Below are positions 53,733-63,803 of a stretch of 64,000 nucleotides of DNA, piece after piece. The position numbers and the translations under genes are program-made. This DNA is from Ruegeria arenilitoris (GTDB lineage: Bacteria; Pseudomonadota; Alphaproteobacteria; Rhodobacterales; Rhodobacteraceae), in the NCBI RefSeq assembly GCF_013035315.1, contig NZ_WQHP01000002.1:124001-188000 (forward strand), written 5' to 3'. The notes beneath the pieces were generated by a model. That model did no database searches. It was not told where the DNA came from and saw only the letters and a list, made by a program, of their open reading frames with translations. Every line of letters begins with the position of its first letter. Within the stretch, counting starts at the first letter, position 1.

Positions 53733-54866
53733 ATGGGCGATCTGTCACAAAAGATAACAGGTTTTGACCTTTGGCACCTTGAACTGCCGGTCACATCCCG
53801 GCGTGATCACGGCATCGGGTCCGTCGAAGGGGTGTGCGAGGTCGTCATCTTACGTCTGACGTCAGAAGATGGCAGTTACGGCTTCGGCGAGGCCTCGCCC
53901 TGGTCGGTCTTCACGGGAACGCCCGAAGCAACCTTTGCAGCATTGAACCGGTACCTGCGTCCTTTGGTGGTGGGCGCGCGCGTTTCCGATAGGGCCGCAA
54001 TCATGACGCGTGCGGCCTATGCTGTGGCGCACTGTACTGAGGCCAAGGCAGCCTTGGAGACCGCTTTGCTGGATTTGGCAGGCAGGATCTGCGCTGCGCC
54101 GGTGTGGGCTTTGCTGGGCGGAAAGTGTCGGGATGCGATCCCGTTAAGCTGCTCAATCGCCAATCCGGACTTTGCACAGGACATCGATCTTCTCGCACGT
54201 TTGCAGGACGATGGTGTTGGGATCGTGAAGTTAAAAACAGGGTTCAAGGACCACGCGTTCGACATCATGCGCTTGGAATATCTGGCGCAGAACTGTCCTC
54301 AGTTCTCAGTGCGTGTCGACTATAATCAAGGTCTGACGATCGAGGATGCACCGAACCAGGTTCGCGACGTGGCCCAGTTCGGTCCTGACTTCATCGAACA
54401 GCCCGTGCGTTCGCATCACTATGGAATGATGGCCAAGCTGCGGCGTCTGACGGACGTGCCCTTGCTGGCTGACGAAAGCGTCTTTGGTCCCGAGGATATG
54501 GAGCGCGCCGCGCGCGAGGGGATTTGCGACGGGGTGTCGGTCAAAATCATGAAGTCTGGGGGTTTGACGCGTGGTCAGACGGTCGCCCGAATGGCGGCGG
54601 CTCATGGCCTCAGTGCCTATGGCGGCGACATGTTCGAGGCCGGTTTGGCGCATCTGGCGGGCACGCACATGATTGCCGCGACGCCCGAGATTTCGTTGGG
54701 ATGTGAGTTTTATCAGGCGTCGTATTTTCTGGCTGAGGATATTTTGGAAGAGCCCTTCGAGATCAAAAACGGACAGGTGATTGTGCCCAACGGGCCCGGT
54801 TTGGGCGGAACGCCAGACGTTGCCAAGTTGAATCATTATGCTGTGTCCAAAGCGGTGGCCGCATGA
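53733..54866 (+). CDS. Enolase-superfamily enzyme, mandelate racemase/muconate lactonizing type
   Basis: 377-residue barrel enzyme that abstracts a proton alpha to a carboxylate. The muconate-lactonizing-type active site is intact: K166 and K168 (KLK), metal ligands D196, E222 and D247, and the opposite base K271. This group holds epimerases of dipeptides, N-acyl amino acids and proline betaines as well as cycloisomerases. Placed before a D-amino-acid dehydrogenase-like gene and a TRAP transporter, an amino-acid 2-epimerase role is likely. ATG 53733 follows a GGGAGGA site; the open frame to 53685 would cover the LysR sites. Confidence 0.85.
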   Translation: MGDLSQKITGFDLWHLELPVTSRRDHGIGSVEGVCEVVILRLTSEDGSYGFGEASPWSVFTGTPEATFAALNRYLRPLVVGARVSDRAAIMTRAAYAVAHCTEAKAALETALLDLAGRICAAPVWALLGGKCRDAIPLSCSIANPDFAQDIDLLARLQDDGVGIVKLKTGFKDHAFDIMRLEYLAQNCPQFSVRVDYNQGLTIEDAPNQVRDVAQFGPDFIEQPVRSHHYGMMAKLRRLTDVPLLADESVFGPEDMERAAREGICDGVSVKIMKSGGLTRGQTVARMAAAHGLSAYGGDMFEAGLAHLAGTHMIAATPEISLGCEFYQASYFLAEDILEEPFEIKNGQVIVPNGPGLGGTPDVAKLNHYAVSKAVAA

Positions 54867-56116
54867 ACGAGAAAAAGACCATAGCGATCATCGGCGCCGG
54901 AATTGTTGGCGTTTCGACCGCGATCTGGCTGCAGCGCGATGGGCATGACGTAATCCTGATCGATAAGGCAGGACCCGGCGAAGGCACCTCGCATGGGAAT
55001 GGTGGAGTGTTGGCGTCATGCTCGATTATTCCGGTGACGGTGCCCGGGCTGCTGAAAAAAGCGCCACGGATGTTGTTTGATCCGTCCCAGCCGTTGTTCA
55101 TGAAATGGGGTTATGTGCCCAAGTTACTGCCGTGGTTAATGCGGTATCTGAAACACGCAAACGCCGAAGATGTCCAACGGATCGCAGCGGCCTTGACCCC
55201 CATCGTTGGAGACAGCCTGAATGACCACCAGGCATTGGCGCAGGGCACCGGGGCCGAAAAGTGGATTGTCCCGTCGGACTATCTGTTCCTCTACGAGAAC
55301 CGTCAGCATTTTGACGGTGATGCCTTTGGCTGGGGCATTCGACGTGAGCATGGGTTTCAATGGGAAGAACTGGAGGGCGAGGCCTTTCACGCATACGACC
55401 CCATCTTCAGCAAAGACATCGGGTTTGCAGCAAAGCTGTCAGATCACGGGCATATCACCGATCCCGGGCGCTATGTGAAAGACCTTGCCGCGCATGTCGA
55501 AGCGAAAGGCGGCCGGATCGTCCGCGCGACCGTCGATGACGTTGTGCGCGAGAGCGGAGCAGTCACGGGCGTACGAGCCGGTGGTGAGACCATCGAATGT
55601 GATGCCGCCGTTGTTACTGCAGGTGTCTGGTCAGGGCCACTGGCCAAAAATTTGGGTGTGTCCGTTCCGCTGGAAACCGAGCGCGGGTATCATCTTGAAT
55701 TAGTGGAACCTTCCGCAATGCCCAAAAACCCGGTTATGGTGGCGTCAGGCAAATTTGTGGCCACACCTATGGATGGTCGTATCCGACTGGCTGGGATCGT
55801 CGAATTCGGCGGGCTGGATGCGCCGCCCTCGCGGGCACCGTTCGAGTTAATGCGCAAAAATGCCCGGGCGGCCTTTCCGGGTGTGACATGGAAGGATGAG
55901 GTGGAGTGGATGGGCCATCGGCCCGCGCCAGCGGATTCGATCCCCATCATCGGCGAGGTTCCAGGCGTTGACGGCGCGTTCATGGGCTTTGGCCACCATC
56001 ACATCGGCCTGACAGGCGGGCCAAAAACAGGGCGTTTGCTGTCGCAAATGATCGCGGGCAGAGCTCCGAACGCGGACATGAGCGTTTACGCTCCGTCCCG
56101 ATACGCAACTTCATAA
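54863..56116 (+). CDS. FAD-dependent oxidoreductase, D-amino acid dehydrogenase-like
   Basis: 417-residue DAO-family flavoprotein. The FAD-binding motif GAGIVGVS is at residues 10-17, with HGNGGVLA typical of DadA proteins, and a C-terminal [14 protein letters not shown] segment. It would oxidise a D-amino acid or a secondary/tertiary amine acid and pass electrons to the respiratory chain. It overlaps the epimerase gene by four bases, so an epimerise-then-oxidise route is the natural reading (inference). Confidence 0.87.
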   Translation: MNEKKTIAIIGAGIVGVSTAIWLQRDGHDVILIDKAGPGEGTSHGNGGVLASCSIIPVTVPGLLKKAPRMLFDPSQPLFMKWGYVPKLLPWLMRYLKHANAEDVQRIAAALTPIVGDSLNDHQALAQGTGAEKWIVPSDYLFLYENRQHFDGDAFGWGIRREHGFQWEELEGEAFHAYDPIFSKDIGFAAKLSDHGHITDPGRYVKDLAAHVEAKGGRIVRATVDDVVRESGAVTGVRAGGETIECDAAVVTAGVWSGPLAKNLGVSVPLETERGYHLELVEPSAMPKNPVMVASGKFVATPMDGRIRLAGIVEFGGLDAPPSRAPFELMRKNARAAFPGVTWKDEVEWMGHRPAPADSIPIIGEVPGVDGAFMGFGHHHIGLTGGPKTGRLLSQMIAGRAPNADMSVYAPSRYATS

Positions 56117-56164
56117 ATACCGGTGACGAACGCCGGAAACACGACATTAAACAGGGAGAGAAAG

Positions 56165-57142
56165 ATGAAGAAATTGACTAACCTACTGGCGGCAACCGCC
56201 TTGACCGCTGCAGCCGCAGCTCCGGCGATGGCCGAAAAATGGGATATGCCCATGGCGTATTCGGCGTCGAACTTCCATTCAGCCACAGGCGCGGAGTTCG
56301 CCAAATGCGTGACCACCGGCACCGGTGGAGAGATCGAGATCGTAACTCATCCGTCCGGCTCACTGTTCAAGGGCGCGGACATCAAGCGCGCCATTCAGAC
56401 CGGCCAAGCCCCGATTGGTGAGCGCCTGTTGTCTGGCCACCAGAACGAAAATGCACTGTTCGGGTTCGACTCGATCCCTTTCCTGGCTACGTCCTTCGAT
56501 GACAGCGCCAAGCTTTGGGAGGCTGCAAAGCCCTCGATCGAAAAGCTGTTGGCCGAACAGAACCTGACCCTGCTCTACGCCGTTCCATGGCCCCCACAGG
56601 GTCTGTATTTCAAGAACGAGGTCAACTCGGTCGCGGATATGGAAGGTATCAAGTTCCGGTCCTACAACAACGCCACCTCGCGTCTGGCCGAGCTGACAGG
56701 CATGTTGCCGGTGACCATCGAAGCAGCCGAAATCAGTCAGGCGTTTGCCACTGGCGTCGCGGACTCGATGGTGTCGTCGGGTTCGACGGGCTATGACCGG
56801 AAGGTCTGGGAAAGTCTGAACTATTTCTATGAGGTCGACGCCTGGCTGCCGCGTAACTACGTGATGGTCAACTCAGACGTCTGGTCGGGCGTGTCTGACG
56901 CCAACAAGAACGTTATTAAAGCCTGCGCCGAACTGGCGGAATATGCCGGTAACTGGCGTGCCAAGGAATATACCGGCTTTACCCTGCAAGGTCTGCGCGA
57001 TGGTGGTATGACCGTTGGTCCGGCTTCCGAGCAGATGACCAACGAGTTGAAAGAGATCGGCGTTACCATGACCAATGAATGGCTTGAGGCCGCTGGTGAC
57101 GAAGGCAAGGCCATCGTCGACGCATTCAATTCGGCTCAGTAA
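56165..57142 (+). CDS. TRAP transporter solute-binding protein, DctP family
   Basis: Periplasmic receptor of a tripartite carboxylate transporter. A signal peptide ends near APAMA at residue 23. The mature protein has the DctP fold with VADMEGIKFRSYNN, whose Arg normally clamps the substrate carboxylate. The open frame starts at 56123, but ATG 56165 follows AGGGAGAG and begins the signal peptide. 325 residues. By context it binds the amino-acid-like substrate of the two enzymes upstream. Confidence 0.92.
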   Translation: MKKLTNLLAATALTAAAAAPAMAEKWDMPMAYSASNFHSATGAEFAKCVTTGTGGEIEIVTHPSGSLFKGADIKRAIQTGQAPIGERLLSGHQNENALFGFDSIPFLATSFDDSAKLWEAAKPSIEKLLAEQNLTLLYAVPWPPQGLYFKNEVNSVADMEGIKFRSYNNATSRLAELTGMLPVTIEAAEISQAFATGVADSMVSSGSTGYDRKVWESLNYFYEVDAWLPRNYVMVNSDVWSGVSDANKNVIKACAELAEYAGNWRAKEYTGFTLQGLRDGGMTVGPASEQMTNELKEIGVTMTNEWLEAAGDEGKAIVDAFNSAQ

Positions 57143-57149
57143 CCGACCC

Positions 57150-57181
57150 ATTCGGGCGGCGGCTTGAACTGCCGCCCGAAT
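57150..57181 (+). promoter_or_regulatory. Intercistronic perfect stem-loop after the TRAP binding-protein gene
   Basis: Eleven-base arms (attcgggcggc and gccgcccgaat) close a 10-base loop immediately after the DctP stop codon. No T-run follows. It probably protects the upstream mRNA or gives partial termination so that the binding protein is made in excess over the membrane subunits. Confidence 0.75.
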
Positions 57182-57209
57182 TCCAAAGAAAAATCAAAGC
57201 GGGGACAGC

Positions 57210-57743
57210 ATGGCGGCGTTGCGAGGGCTCAGGTCCGTTCTGGATTTCATTTATCTGGCATCAGGGGTTCTGGCGGCGCTGAGCCTGATCGCCATCTTGC
57301 TACTGATCGTCGTGCAGATGCTGGCCCGCTGGACCGGAGAAGTCTTTCCCGGCGCACCAGATTATGCAGGTTACGCCATGGCCGCCGCGTCCTTTTTGGC
57401 GTTTGCCAACGCGTTGAACCGCGGCAGCCATATCCGCGTTTCCATCTTGTTGAACGCCGTGCCCGACAAGGTGCGTCGCATTCTTGAAATCTGGTGCTTT
57501 GCCATCGGTGCCGCAGTCATGTGGTATTTCTGCTGGTACGCCTACCGCTTTGTCTATTGGAGCTGGAAGTTCAATGATGTCAGCCAGGGTCAGGACAAGA
57601 CGGCTTTATGGATTCCGCAATCAACTATGCTGATTGGTGCAGTGATTTTTGCCATCGCCCTAACGGATCATCTGATCCACGTGCTGTTCCGCGGCGATCA
57701 CCGTATCGTCCGCGATCTGGCCGATCAGAGCCACGGGGAGTAA
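57210..57743 (+). CDS. TRAP transporter small permease, DctQ family
   Basis: Four-helix membrane subunit (177 residues) of the TRAP transporter. It has the DctQ hallmarks ALNRGSHIRVSILLN and late AYRFVYWSWKFNDVSQGQDKTALWIPQ. It lies between the binding protein and large permease genes, with a GGGGACAG site before the ATG. Confidence 0.9.
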   Translation: MAALRGLRSVLDFIYLASGVLAALSLIAILLLIVVQMLARWTGEVFPGAPDYAGYAMAAASFLAFANALNRGSHIRVSILLNAVPDKVRRILEIWCFAIGAAVMWYFCWYAYRFVYWSWKFNDVSQGQDKTALWIPQSTMLIGAVIFAIALTDHLIHVLFRGDHRIVRDLADQSHGE

Positions 57744-57747
57744 GAGC

Positions 57748-59061
57748 ATGGAAAACCTGTCCGTCATTATCCTTTTCCTCTTTGTTCTGTTCACCCTGCT
57801 TGGCACCGGCGTCTGGGTCGGGCTGGCGCTTATGGGCGTCGCCTGGGTCGGGATGGAGCTGTTTACATCGCGCCCGGTTGGCGACGTGATGATCACCACG
57901 ATCTGGTCGGCCTCTTCCTCTTGGACACTTACCGCGCTGCCAATGTTCATCTGGATGGGCGAAATCCTGTATCGAACGCGATTATCCGAGGACATGTTCA
58001 AGGGTCTGTCCCCTTGGATGGCGCCGTTGCCCGGGGGGTTGGTGCATACGAATATCGTCGGGTGTACGGTGTTTGCCGCCGTCTCGGGGTCGTCTGCTGC
58101 AACGCTGACCACCGTGGGCAAGATGTCGATCCCGGAATTGCGCAAGCGCAACTACCCAGAACGGATGATCATCGGTACGCTCACGGGTGCGGCCACGCTG
58201 GGATTGATGATCCCGCCCTCGCTGACCTTGATCGTCTATGGTGTCACGATAAATGAATCGATCACCAAGCTGTTTTTTGCAGGCATCCTGCCCGGTTTGG
58301 TGCTTGCTACGATGTTCATGGGATATGTGGCGATCTATTCGAAATTCGGGAAGGACTGGAACCCGAATACCGAAAATAAGCTGAGCTTCTCTGAAAAGAT
58401 CAAGAACTCGCGATTTCTGCTGCCGGTCATCCTGCTGATCATGGTGGTGATCGGGTCGATGTATCTGGGCTATGCCACGGCGACTGAAGCGGCCGCTTTC
58501 GGTGTGATCGGAGGTTTGCTGCTGGCCGCAGGGCAGGGGTCTTTGACGTGGAAGACCTTCACCGAAAGCCTGATGGGGGCCACGCGAACCAGCGCCATGA
58601 TCGCGCTGATCCTTGCCGGTGCCGCATTCCTGTCGTTGTCCATGGGTTTCACCGGCCTGCCACGCGGATTGGCTGATCTGATCGCCGGGTGGGAGCTAAC
58701 GCGGTTCGAACTGCTCATGGTTTTGCTGGTGTTTTACATCATCCTTGGCTGTTTTCTGGACGGAATCTCCTCGGTCGTTCTGACGATGGCAGTGGTAGAG
58801 CCGATGATCCGCGACGCAGGCATCGACCTGATCTGGTTCGGCATTTTTATCGTTGTTGTCGTCGAGATGGCGCAAATTACGCCGCCGATCGGGTTCAACC
58901 TGTTCGTGATGCAAGGCATGACAAACCACGAGATGAGCTACATCGCGCGTGCCGCTATCCCGATGTTCCTGATCATGGTTCTGATGGTCTTTGTTCTGAT
59001 CTGGTTCCCCGAGCTGGCGACCTGGCTACCGGAGAATCTGCGACAAAGCCCCGGCGGGTAA
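57748..59061 (+). CDS. TRAP transporter large permease, DctM family
   Basis: Sodium-coupled transport subunit with about 12 membrane segments and 437 residues. Conserved blocks include AAVSGSSAATLTTVGKMSIPE, GAATLGLMIPPS and ITPPIGFNLFVMQG. It follows dctQ by four bases. Together DctPQM import a carboxylated substrate. Confidence 0.93.
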   Translation: MENLSVIILFLFVLFTLLGTGVWVGLALMGVAWVGMELFTSRPVGDVMITTIWSASSSWTLTALPMFIWMGEILYRTRLSEDMFKGLSPWMAPLPGGLVHTNIVGCTVFAAVSGSSAATLTTVGKMSIPELRKRNYPERMIIGTLTGAATLGLMIPPSLTLIVYGVTINESITKLFFAGILPGLVLATMFMGYVAIYSKFGKDWNPNTENKLSFSEKIKNSRFLLPVILLIMVVIGSMYLGYATATEAAAFGVIGGLLLAAGQGSLTWKTFTESLMGATRTSAMIALILAGAAFLSLSMGFTGLPRGLADLIAGWELTRFELLMVLLVFYIILGCFLDGISSVVLTMAVVEPMIRDAGIDLIWFGIFIVVVVEMAQITPPIGFNLFVMQGMTNHEMSYIARAAIPMFLIMVLMVFVLIWFPELATWLPENLRQSPGG

Positions 59062-59067
59062 CGAACG

Positions 59068-59991
59068 TTGAACCCTCTTCACCTGGCGGCCCGCCATGGC
59101 CCTTATGTTCTGGTCATGGGACTGGTCGCCGGGTTGTTGTTACCCGGGCTGGCAGAGCCGATGCGCGCCTTGCTGCCTCCGCTGGTCGCGTTGTTGCTGT
59201 TTCTAACAGTTCTACGCATCGATCCAGTGCTGCTTGTCGGTTCTTTGATGGACTTGCGGCAAGTGACAAAGACCGTGGCAGTGTTTCAACTTGCTCTTCC
59301 GTTGACGCTCGTCGGGATTGGTTTGATGGGCGGTTGGACGGGCTCGCCGGTCTTTCTGTCGCTGCTCATCATGGCATCGGCTCCGTCGATAGCGGGCAGT
59401 GCCAACATGTGTCTAATGATGGGGCACCCGGCGGAGTTTGCTTTGCGCTTGATGGTGATCGGGACTGTTGTTTTGCCGCTGACAGTGTTTCCCGTTTTCT
59501 TGCTGATGCCCGAACTGGGGGACATTCAATCTGTGTTAATGGCGGTGCTGCGATTGTTTTTGACAATTGCCGTTTCGACTGTTGCGGCTGTTCTGGTGCG
59601 GCGGGTCTTTTTGCGTGCGCCGTCAGAAATAGCTCTTAAGAACCTGGAAGGTTTGGCGACGATTACGTTTGCGGTCTTTGTGATCGGCCTCATGCCCACA
59701 TTGGCGGCAACAGCGCTGGCCAATCCCGCCGTCGCACTGTTTTGGGTGATCTTTGCCTGTCTGGTGAATTTTGGAGCGCAATTGGTTGCATTTTTTCTGA
59801 CACGTAACCGAATAACCGCAGATAAGGTCACGGCCGTATCGGTCATCGCAGGAAACCGAAATGTCGCGATCTTCTTATTGGCATTACCGACCGAAGTCAC
59901 CGCGCCTGTATTGGTTTTCATCAGTGCATATCAAATACCAATGTATCTAACGCCAATGGTCATGCGGCGATTGCACCAAGGGCGGCAGTAG
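59068..59991 (+). CDS. SBF/BASS-like membrane transporter
   Basis: Hydrophobic protein of about 307 residues with some nine to ten helices. The pattern resembles the sodium-bile-acid-symporter superfamily: PLVALLLFLTVLRIDP early, MASAPSIAGSAN in the first crossover, VIAGNRNVAIFLLALP in the second. The start is a TTG seven bases past dctM, so it is probably the last gene of the TRAP operon. It could export or import a related organic acid. The family call is by eye. Confidence 0.65.
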   Translation: MNPLHLAARHGPYVLVMGLVAGLLLPGLAEPMRALLPPLVALLLFLTVLRIDPVLLVGSLMDLRQVTKTVAVFQLALPLTLVGIGLMGGWTGSPVFLSLLIMASAPSIAGSANMCLMMGHPAEFALRLMVIGTVVLPLTVFPVFLLMPELGDIQSVLMAVLRLFLTIAVSTVAAVLVRRVFLRAPSEIALKNLEGLATITFAVFVIGLMPTLAATALANPAVALFWVIFACLVNFGAQLVAFFLTRNRITADKVTAVSVIAGNRNVAIFLLALPTEVTAPVLVFISAYQIPMYLTPMVMRRLHQGRQ

Positions 59992-60079
59992 GCCAATCAG
60001 ACGGGTAGCCGGTTGCAAATCATGAAAATCTGCACAACTCGGGCAGGGGAATTGCGCATTCTCTCGCGATCCTGCGGAC

Positions 60080-61522
60080 ATGAAGAAACCTGTCACAGAC
60101 TCTCTGGCTTGGATGGCGCTGGCGTTGGCGTCGGTGATCCTTGCTGCCCAGCCCTTGCAGTGGCTTGTCCAAAGCTGGGTTAGTCCAGCTTATGGGTCAT
60201 ACGGATACCTCTATGTGCTGCTGATCCTCGCGCTGGCCGGCGCAAGTATTCTCAGCGGTCCGGCAACCGAAAAGGGTGCTAACGCTCCGGTTCTCTTTCT
60301 GCTTTTTTTTGGCGCAGCCTTGGCCCGATTGATGGGTCAGGTGCTGGCCATAAATATCCTGAGCGCTCTTGCTCTTGCCGTGGATGTCTTTGCTTTGGTG
60401 CGCCTCCTGCGGCTGGATCGACGCCCCTTTGCCCTGTCGCCATTTTGGATGGCAGCCCTGTTCCTGTTCGCGTTGCCGACCGAAGTGATCTTGCAACGGA
60501 CGCTGGGATTTCCCTTGCAGATGGTGTCGGCAGATATCTCGTGTCGGATGCTGGGTCTGTTATTCCCCAGCGCGGTCTGCGAAGGCGTCCGAGTTACGCT
60601 GGAAAATCAGGATATCCTGGTGGATCTGCCTTGTTCAGGCGCGTCAGGGTTGCTGCTGGCAACGGCCTTTGTCGTGATTCAGAACGCTATCATGCGCCCT
60701 CACATGATGACAGCTGTCCTGAGCGTTGCGGCTATGGCCGGATGCGCTGTGATCGGAAACAGCCTGCGCATCTCGTTCCTGGCGGTTGGTTTGGTTAACC
60801 AGTTCGACGTGATGGCAGAGCCGTGGCATTCTCTGATCGGCCTGGTGTCTCTGGCGTTGACCGTGCTGCCGTTTGCCTTGTTTTACCGTCCGGTGAGCGC
60901 CAAAGTTCCTGATGCACAGCGCCATACACCCGCCCGTTTGTCGTTGCCGGTTGCCGTGATCTGTTTGCTGGCCAGTTTCACAATCGTTTCGCTGAAACCC
61001 GAACCGGTAGATGTGTCCGGTGTGGTTCAGCTTCCGGCAATACCCGGGCAGATCCATGGTTTCAGGGCGCAGAACGTACCGCTGACTCCGCTGGAGGCCA
61101 CGTATTTCGAAACCTACGGCGGACAGGCGCAAAAGGCGCAATTCGGTCCACTTGGATTGAACGTTGTCAGCACCCGCGCACCTTTGCGGCATCTGCACGC
61201 GCCGGAAATCTGTCTGCGCGGGTTGGGTTACAAGGTCCGGTTTCTTGGCACCCGGTACGATGGTGCCCCCACCGCCTATTACCAGGCTATCGGCCCGGCC
61301 GGAGACCGCTGGCGCGTTGCGGTCAGTTACGTGTCAGAGGACGGACATGTCACCCCCAGCGTAGGCGAAGCGATCTGGCACTGGATGGCCGGATCGGGCG
61401 GCACCTGGAGCAGCGTTCAAAGGATCACGCCCTGGCAGCTTGACCCAAAGACGGGTGCAGCGTTGGAGGCTGCCGCATTGGCTTCTCTTGATATTCAACT
61501 CATCGAAGGAACGGACATATGA
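60080..61522 (+). CDS. Exosortase fused to an EpsI-like domain
   Basis: Inner-membrane transpeptidase-like protease that cleaves C-terminal sorting signals. The catalytic triad expected for exosortases is present: C185 (DLPCSGASG), R230 (NSLRIS) and H250 (PWHSLIG), within about eight helices. Residues from about 320 to 480 form a periplasmic EpsI/DUF3485-like domain, with the characteristic HAPEICLRGLGY. The total of 480 residues is typical of such fusions. It overlaps the VIT/VWA gene by four bases (ATGA), which marks that protein as its target. I believe this corresponds to the exosortase subtype sometimes called XrtT, from memory. Confidence 0.87.
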   Translation: MKKPVTDSLAWMALALASVILAAQPLQWLVQSWVSPAYGSYGYLYVLLILALAGASILSGPATEKGANAPVLFLLFFGAALARLMGQVLAINILSALALAVDVFALVRLLRLDRRPFALSPFWMAALFLFALPTEVILQRTLGFPLQMVSADISCRMLGLLFPSAVCEGVRVTLENQDILVDLPCSGASGLLLATAFVVIQNAIMRPHMMTAVLSVAAMAGCAVIGNSLRISFLAVGLVNQFDVMAEPWHSLIGLVSLALTVLPFALFYRPVSAKVPDAQRHTPARLSLPVAVICLLASFTIVSLKPEPVDVSGVVQLPAIPGQIHGFRAQNVPLTPLEATYFETYGGQAQKAQFGPLGLNVVSTRAPLRHLHAPEICLRGLGYKVRFLGTRYDGAPTAYYQAIGPAGDRWRVAVSYVSEDGHVTPSVGEAIWHWMAGSGGTWSSVQRITPWQLDPKTGAALEAAALASLDIQLIEGTDI

Positions 61523-63612
61523 TACGATACTTTGCCTGCCTAACGGTTCTGGCGGTGCCAGGGATTTGGGCGCAAGGCGTTTTTGCCCAAACCGTTGAGG
61601 ACTTAGCGGGACGCGTTGTCGGTTCGACCACCGCAGGGCCTGTGGACATGCCGCTGCTGAAATCGGACCTCAAGGTTGATATTCAGGGGGATATGGCCAC
61701 GGTTCAGGTGCGGCAGGTCTTTGCCAATCCCTCGGATTTGCCCATGTCGGCAGAGTACCTGTTTCCGCTTAATCAAAACGCTGCGGTCTATGCGATGGAG
61801 ATGCAGGTTGGAGAAGAGGTCGTAGCGGCGCAAATCCAGCGCAAAGCCGAGGCCGAGCAGACATTCAAATACGCTGAGCAGGAGGGCAAAGCAGCGGCGC
61901 TGCTGACACAGCATCGCCCCAATATGTTCACACAGAACATTGCTAACCTCATGCCGGGGCGCCCGATTTCGGTCACGCTCAATTATGTGCAGCCTGTTCC
62001 TAAGATCGATGGCGCGTATGAACTGGTGCTGCCCCTTGTTGTTGGCCCGCGCTACCAGGGAACTGCTGAACAAAGCGATCCCGGCGATCCGGTTTTGGCT
62101 GAATTTGCCGCCGATGACGCGCAGCACGAGACAACGCAAGCGGGCAGTTGGCTTGTGTCTGGGCTACCCGAGTATCCACCCGTTTCCGGCCTGACCATCC
62201 CGGACATGATCGATCCTGAACGCGTCTCACTTGATCTGTCTCTCGAAGCCGCTGTGCCGATTTCGAGTCTCACGAGTGCGACGCATAAGCTGAATGTTAC
62301 TGAAAACGATGGTTCGATTGAGGCTGGCTTAGCGGCCGGTCGCGTGATTGACAATCGGGATATCATCCTGCGCTATGAGCTTGGGGCAGAGGATACGACC
62401 GCTGGCATCCTTTCGCACTATGACGACCGGGGCGGGTTTGTGTCCTTGATGATCGAACCGCCGGAACTGCCTGAGGCGGATCAGATTGCCGCCCGTGAGC
62501 TGGTCTTTGTTCTGGATACGTCGGGGTCCATGGGCGGTGCGCCTTTGGACGCAAGCAAGCAGTTTATGAAAGCCGCGCTGCAAGGTCTACGTCCTGAGGA
62601 CTATTTTCGCGTCATTCGTTTCTCGTCCGAAGCGTCCGAGTTTGCGACTGAAGCGGTGCCTGCAACGCGTCGAAACATTGCAGCCGGTCAGCGGTTCGTA
62701 CGCAATCTTAGTGCCCGAGGCGGGACTGAGGTCGACAAAGCCATGCGGCACGCCTTTGCGACCCGCCAACCTGCCGAAACGCTGCGGATCGTCGTATTTC
62801 TCAGCGATGGTTACATCGGCAACGAGGCAGATGTGCTGCATAGAATCCGTCGACAAATTGGCGACGCACGCATCTACGCCTTTGGGGTCGGAACGTCCGT
62901 AAACCGCTATCTTCTGGATGCCATGGCGGATGAGGGCCGCGGGTTTGCGCGCTATGTGGACCCGACCGAGGACGCTTCGGACGTGGCCGAAACGCTGGCC
63001 CGGGATCTGAAATCGCCGGTTCTAACGGATATCTCAGTTGATTGGGGTGACTTGAATGTCACTGATGTCGTCCCCGAGCGTATACCCGATCTTTTTGAAG
63101 GCGGCTCGGTTCGTGTTCTGGCGCGCTATGAAGGTGGGGGCTCAGCGGACGTTCAGATCAATGGTCAGGTTCAGGGTCGCAAAGCTAACCTGCCTTTGAA
63201 GCTGGACTTGCCGACAGGGCCCACCGACGAGAGCACAGCATTGCGCAGCGGTGCGATTCCATTGACTTGGGCACGTAAGAAAATCGCGGATCTAGACCGA
63301 GCCATCGCGATTCAGGATGGTGACGAGCGCCAGCTGGAAGACCGCATCGTCGATTTGGGTCTGCGGTTCAATCTTCAAACCCGCTACACCTCATTCGTGG
63401 CGGTCTCCAAAGCGGTTGTGAATGATAGCGGCATGCTGGCCGCAAAGACCGCAGTGCCGCTGCCGCAGGTGGCCGGTGTCAGCGCGCATGCCTATCCAAA
63501 TACCGGGTTCAGCGGATCATCCACGCCGGAACCCCAGACCCTTTTCGGGATCATCACCCTGATGGCCTTGGGGGCCTTGCGCCTATCTCGCATACGAAGG
63601 AAAGCAGCATGA
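61519..63612 (+). CDS. VIT and VWA domain surface protein with PEP-CTERM-like sorting signal
   Basis: 697-residue exported protein. In order: signal peptide ending near FAQ at residue 24; VIT domain about 35-170 (VRQVFANPSDLPMSAEYLFPL); a linker; VWA domain from about 327 with an intact MIDAS DTSGSMGG near 333; a C-terminal region with RYTSFVAV, as in inter-alpha-trypsin-inhibitor-like proteins; and residues 668-697 STPEPQTLFG, a hydrophobic helix, then RLSRIRRK. That tail (PEP motif, helix, basic cluster) is the form recognised by exosortases. Position and translational coupling make it the dedicated substrate of the exosortase. Its ligand is unknown. Confidence 0.87.
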   Translation: MIRYFACLTVLAVPGIWAQGVFAQTVEDLAGRVVGSTTAGPVDMPLLKSDLKVDIQGDMATVQVRQVFANPSDLPMSAEYLFPLNQNAAVYAMEMQVGEEVVAAQIQRKAEAEQTFKYAEQEGKAAALLTQHRPNMFTQNIANLMPGRPISVTLNYVQPVPKIDGAYELVLPLVVGPRYQGTAEQSDPGDPVLAEFAADDAQHETTQAGSWLVSGLPEYPPVSGLTIPDMIDPERVSLDLSLEAAVPISSLTSATHKLNVTENDGSIEAGLAAGRVIDNRDIILRYELGAEDTTAGILSHYDDRGGFVSLMIEPPELPEADQIAARELVFVLDTSGSMGGAPLDASKQFMKAALQGLRPEDYFRVIRFSSEASEFATEAVPATRRNIAAGQRFVRNLSARGGTEVDKAMRHAFATRQPAETLRIVVFLSDGYIGNEADVLHRIRRQIGDARIYAFGVGTSVNRYLLDAMADEGRGFARYVDPTEDASDVAETLARDLKSPVLTDISVDWGDLNVTDVVPERIPDLFEGGSVRVLARYEGGGSADVQINGQVQGRKANLPLKLDLPTGPTDESTALRSGAIPLTWARKKIADLDRAIAIQDGDERQLEDRIVDLGLRFNLQTRYTSFVAVSKAVVNDSGMLAAKTAVPLPQVAGVSAHAYPNTGFSGSSTPEPQTLFGIITLMALGALRLSRIRRKAA

Positions 63613-63803
63613 GGCGTGTCCCCTACAAATTGCGTACAGACGCCTGGTGGCTGGATGGAGTCATCACATGGCGGGCACCGATGTGCCCCGACAGGGCGAA
63701 CCCCTCACTTGACCGCGCCAGCGGCGGTGTGATCTGTGATCGAAACACGCAAGCAAAACCGACGGTAAAAGACCATGGCAAACCACATCCTGATTGCAGA
63801 TGA
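63609..63803 (+). CDS. Small open reading frame, doubtful
   Basis: A 64-codon frame starts in an ATGA overlap with the VIT/VWA gene, behind an AAGGAAAG ribosome site eight bases upstream. The sequence (MRRVPYKLRTDAWWLDGV and onward) matches nothing I know and has no domain, and its end overlaps the response regulator start by 29 bases. It may be a coupling peptide or chance. Confidence 0.25.
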   Translation: MRRVPYKLRTDAWWLDGVITWRAPMCPDRANPSLDRASGGVICDRNTQAKPTVKDHGKPHPDCR

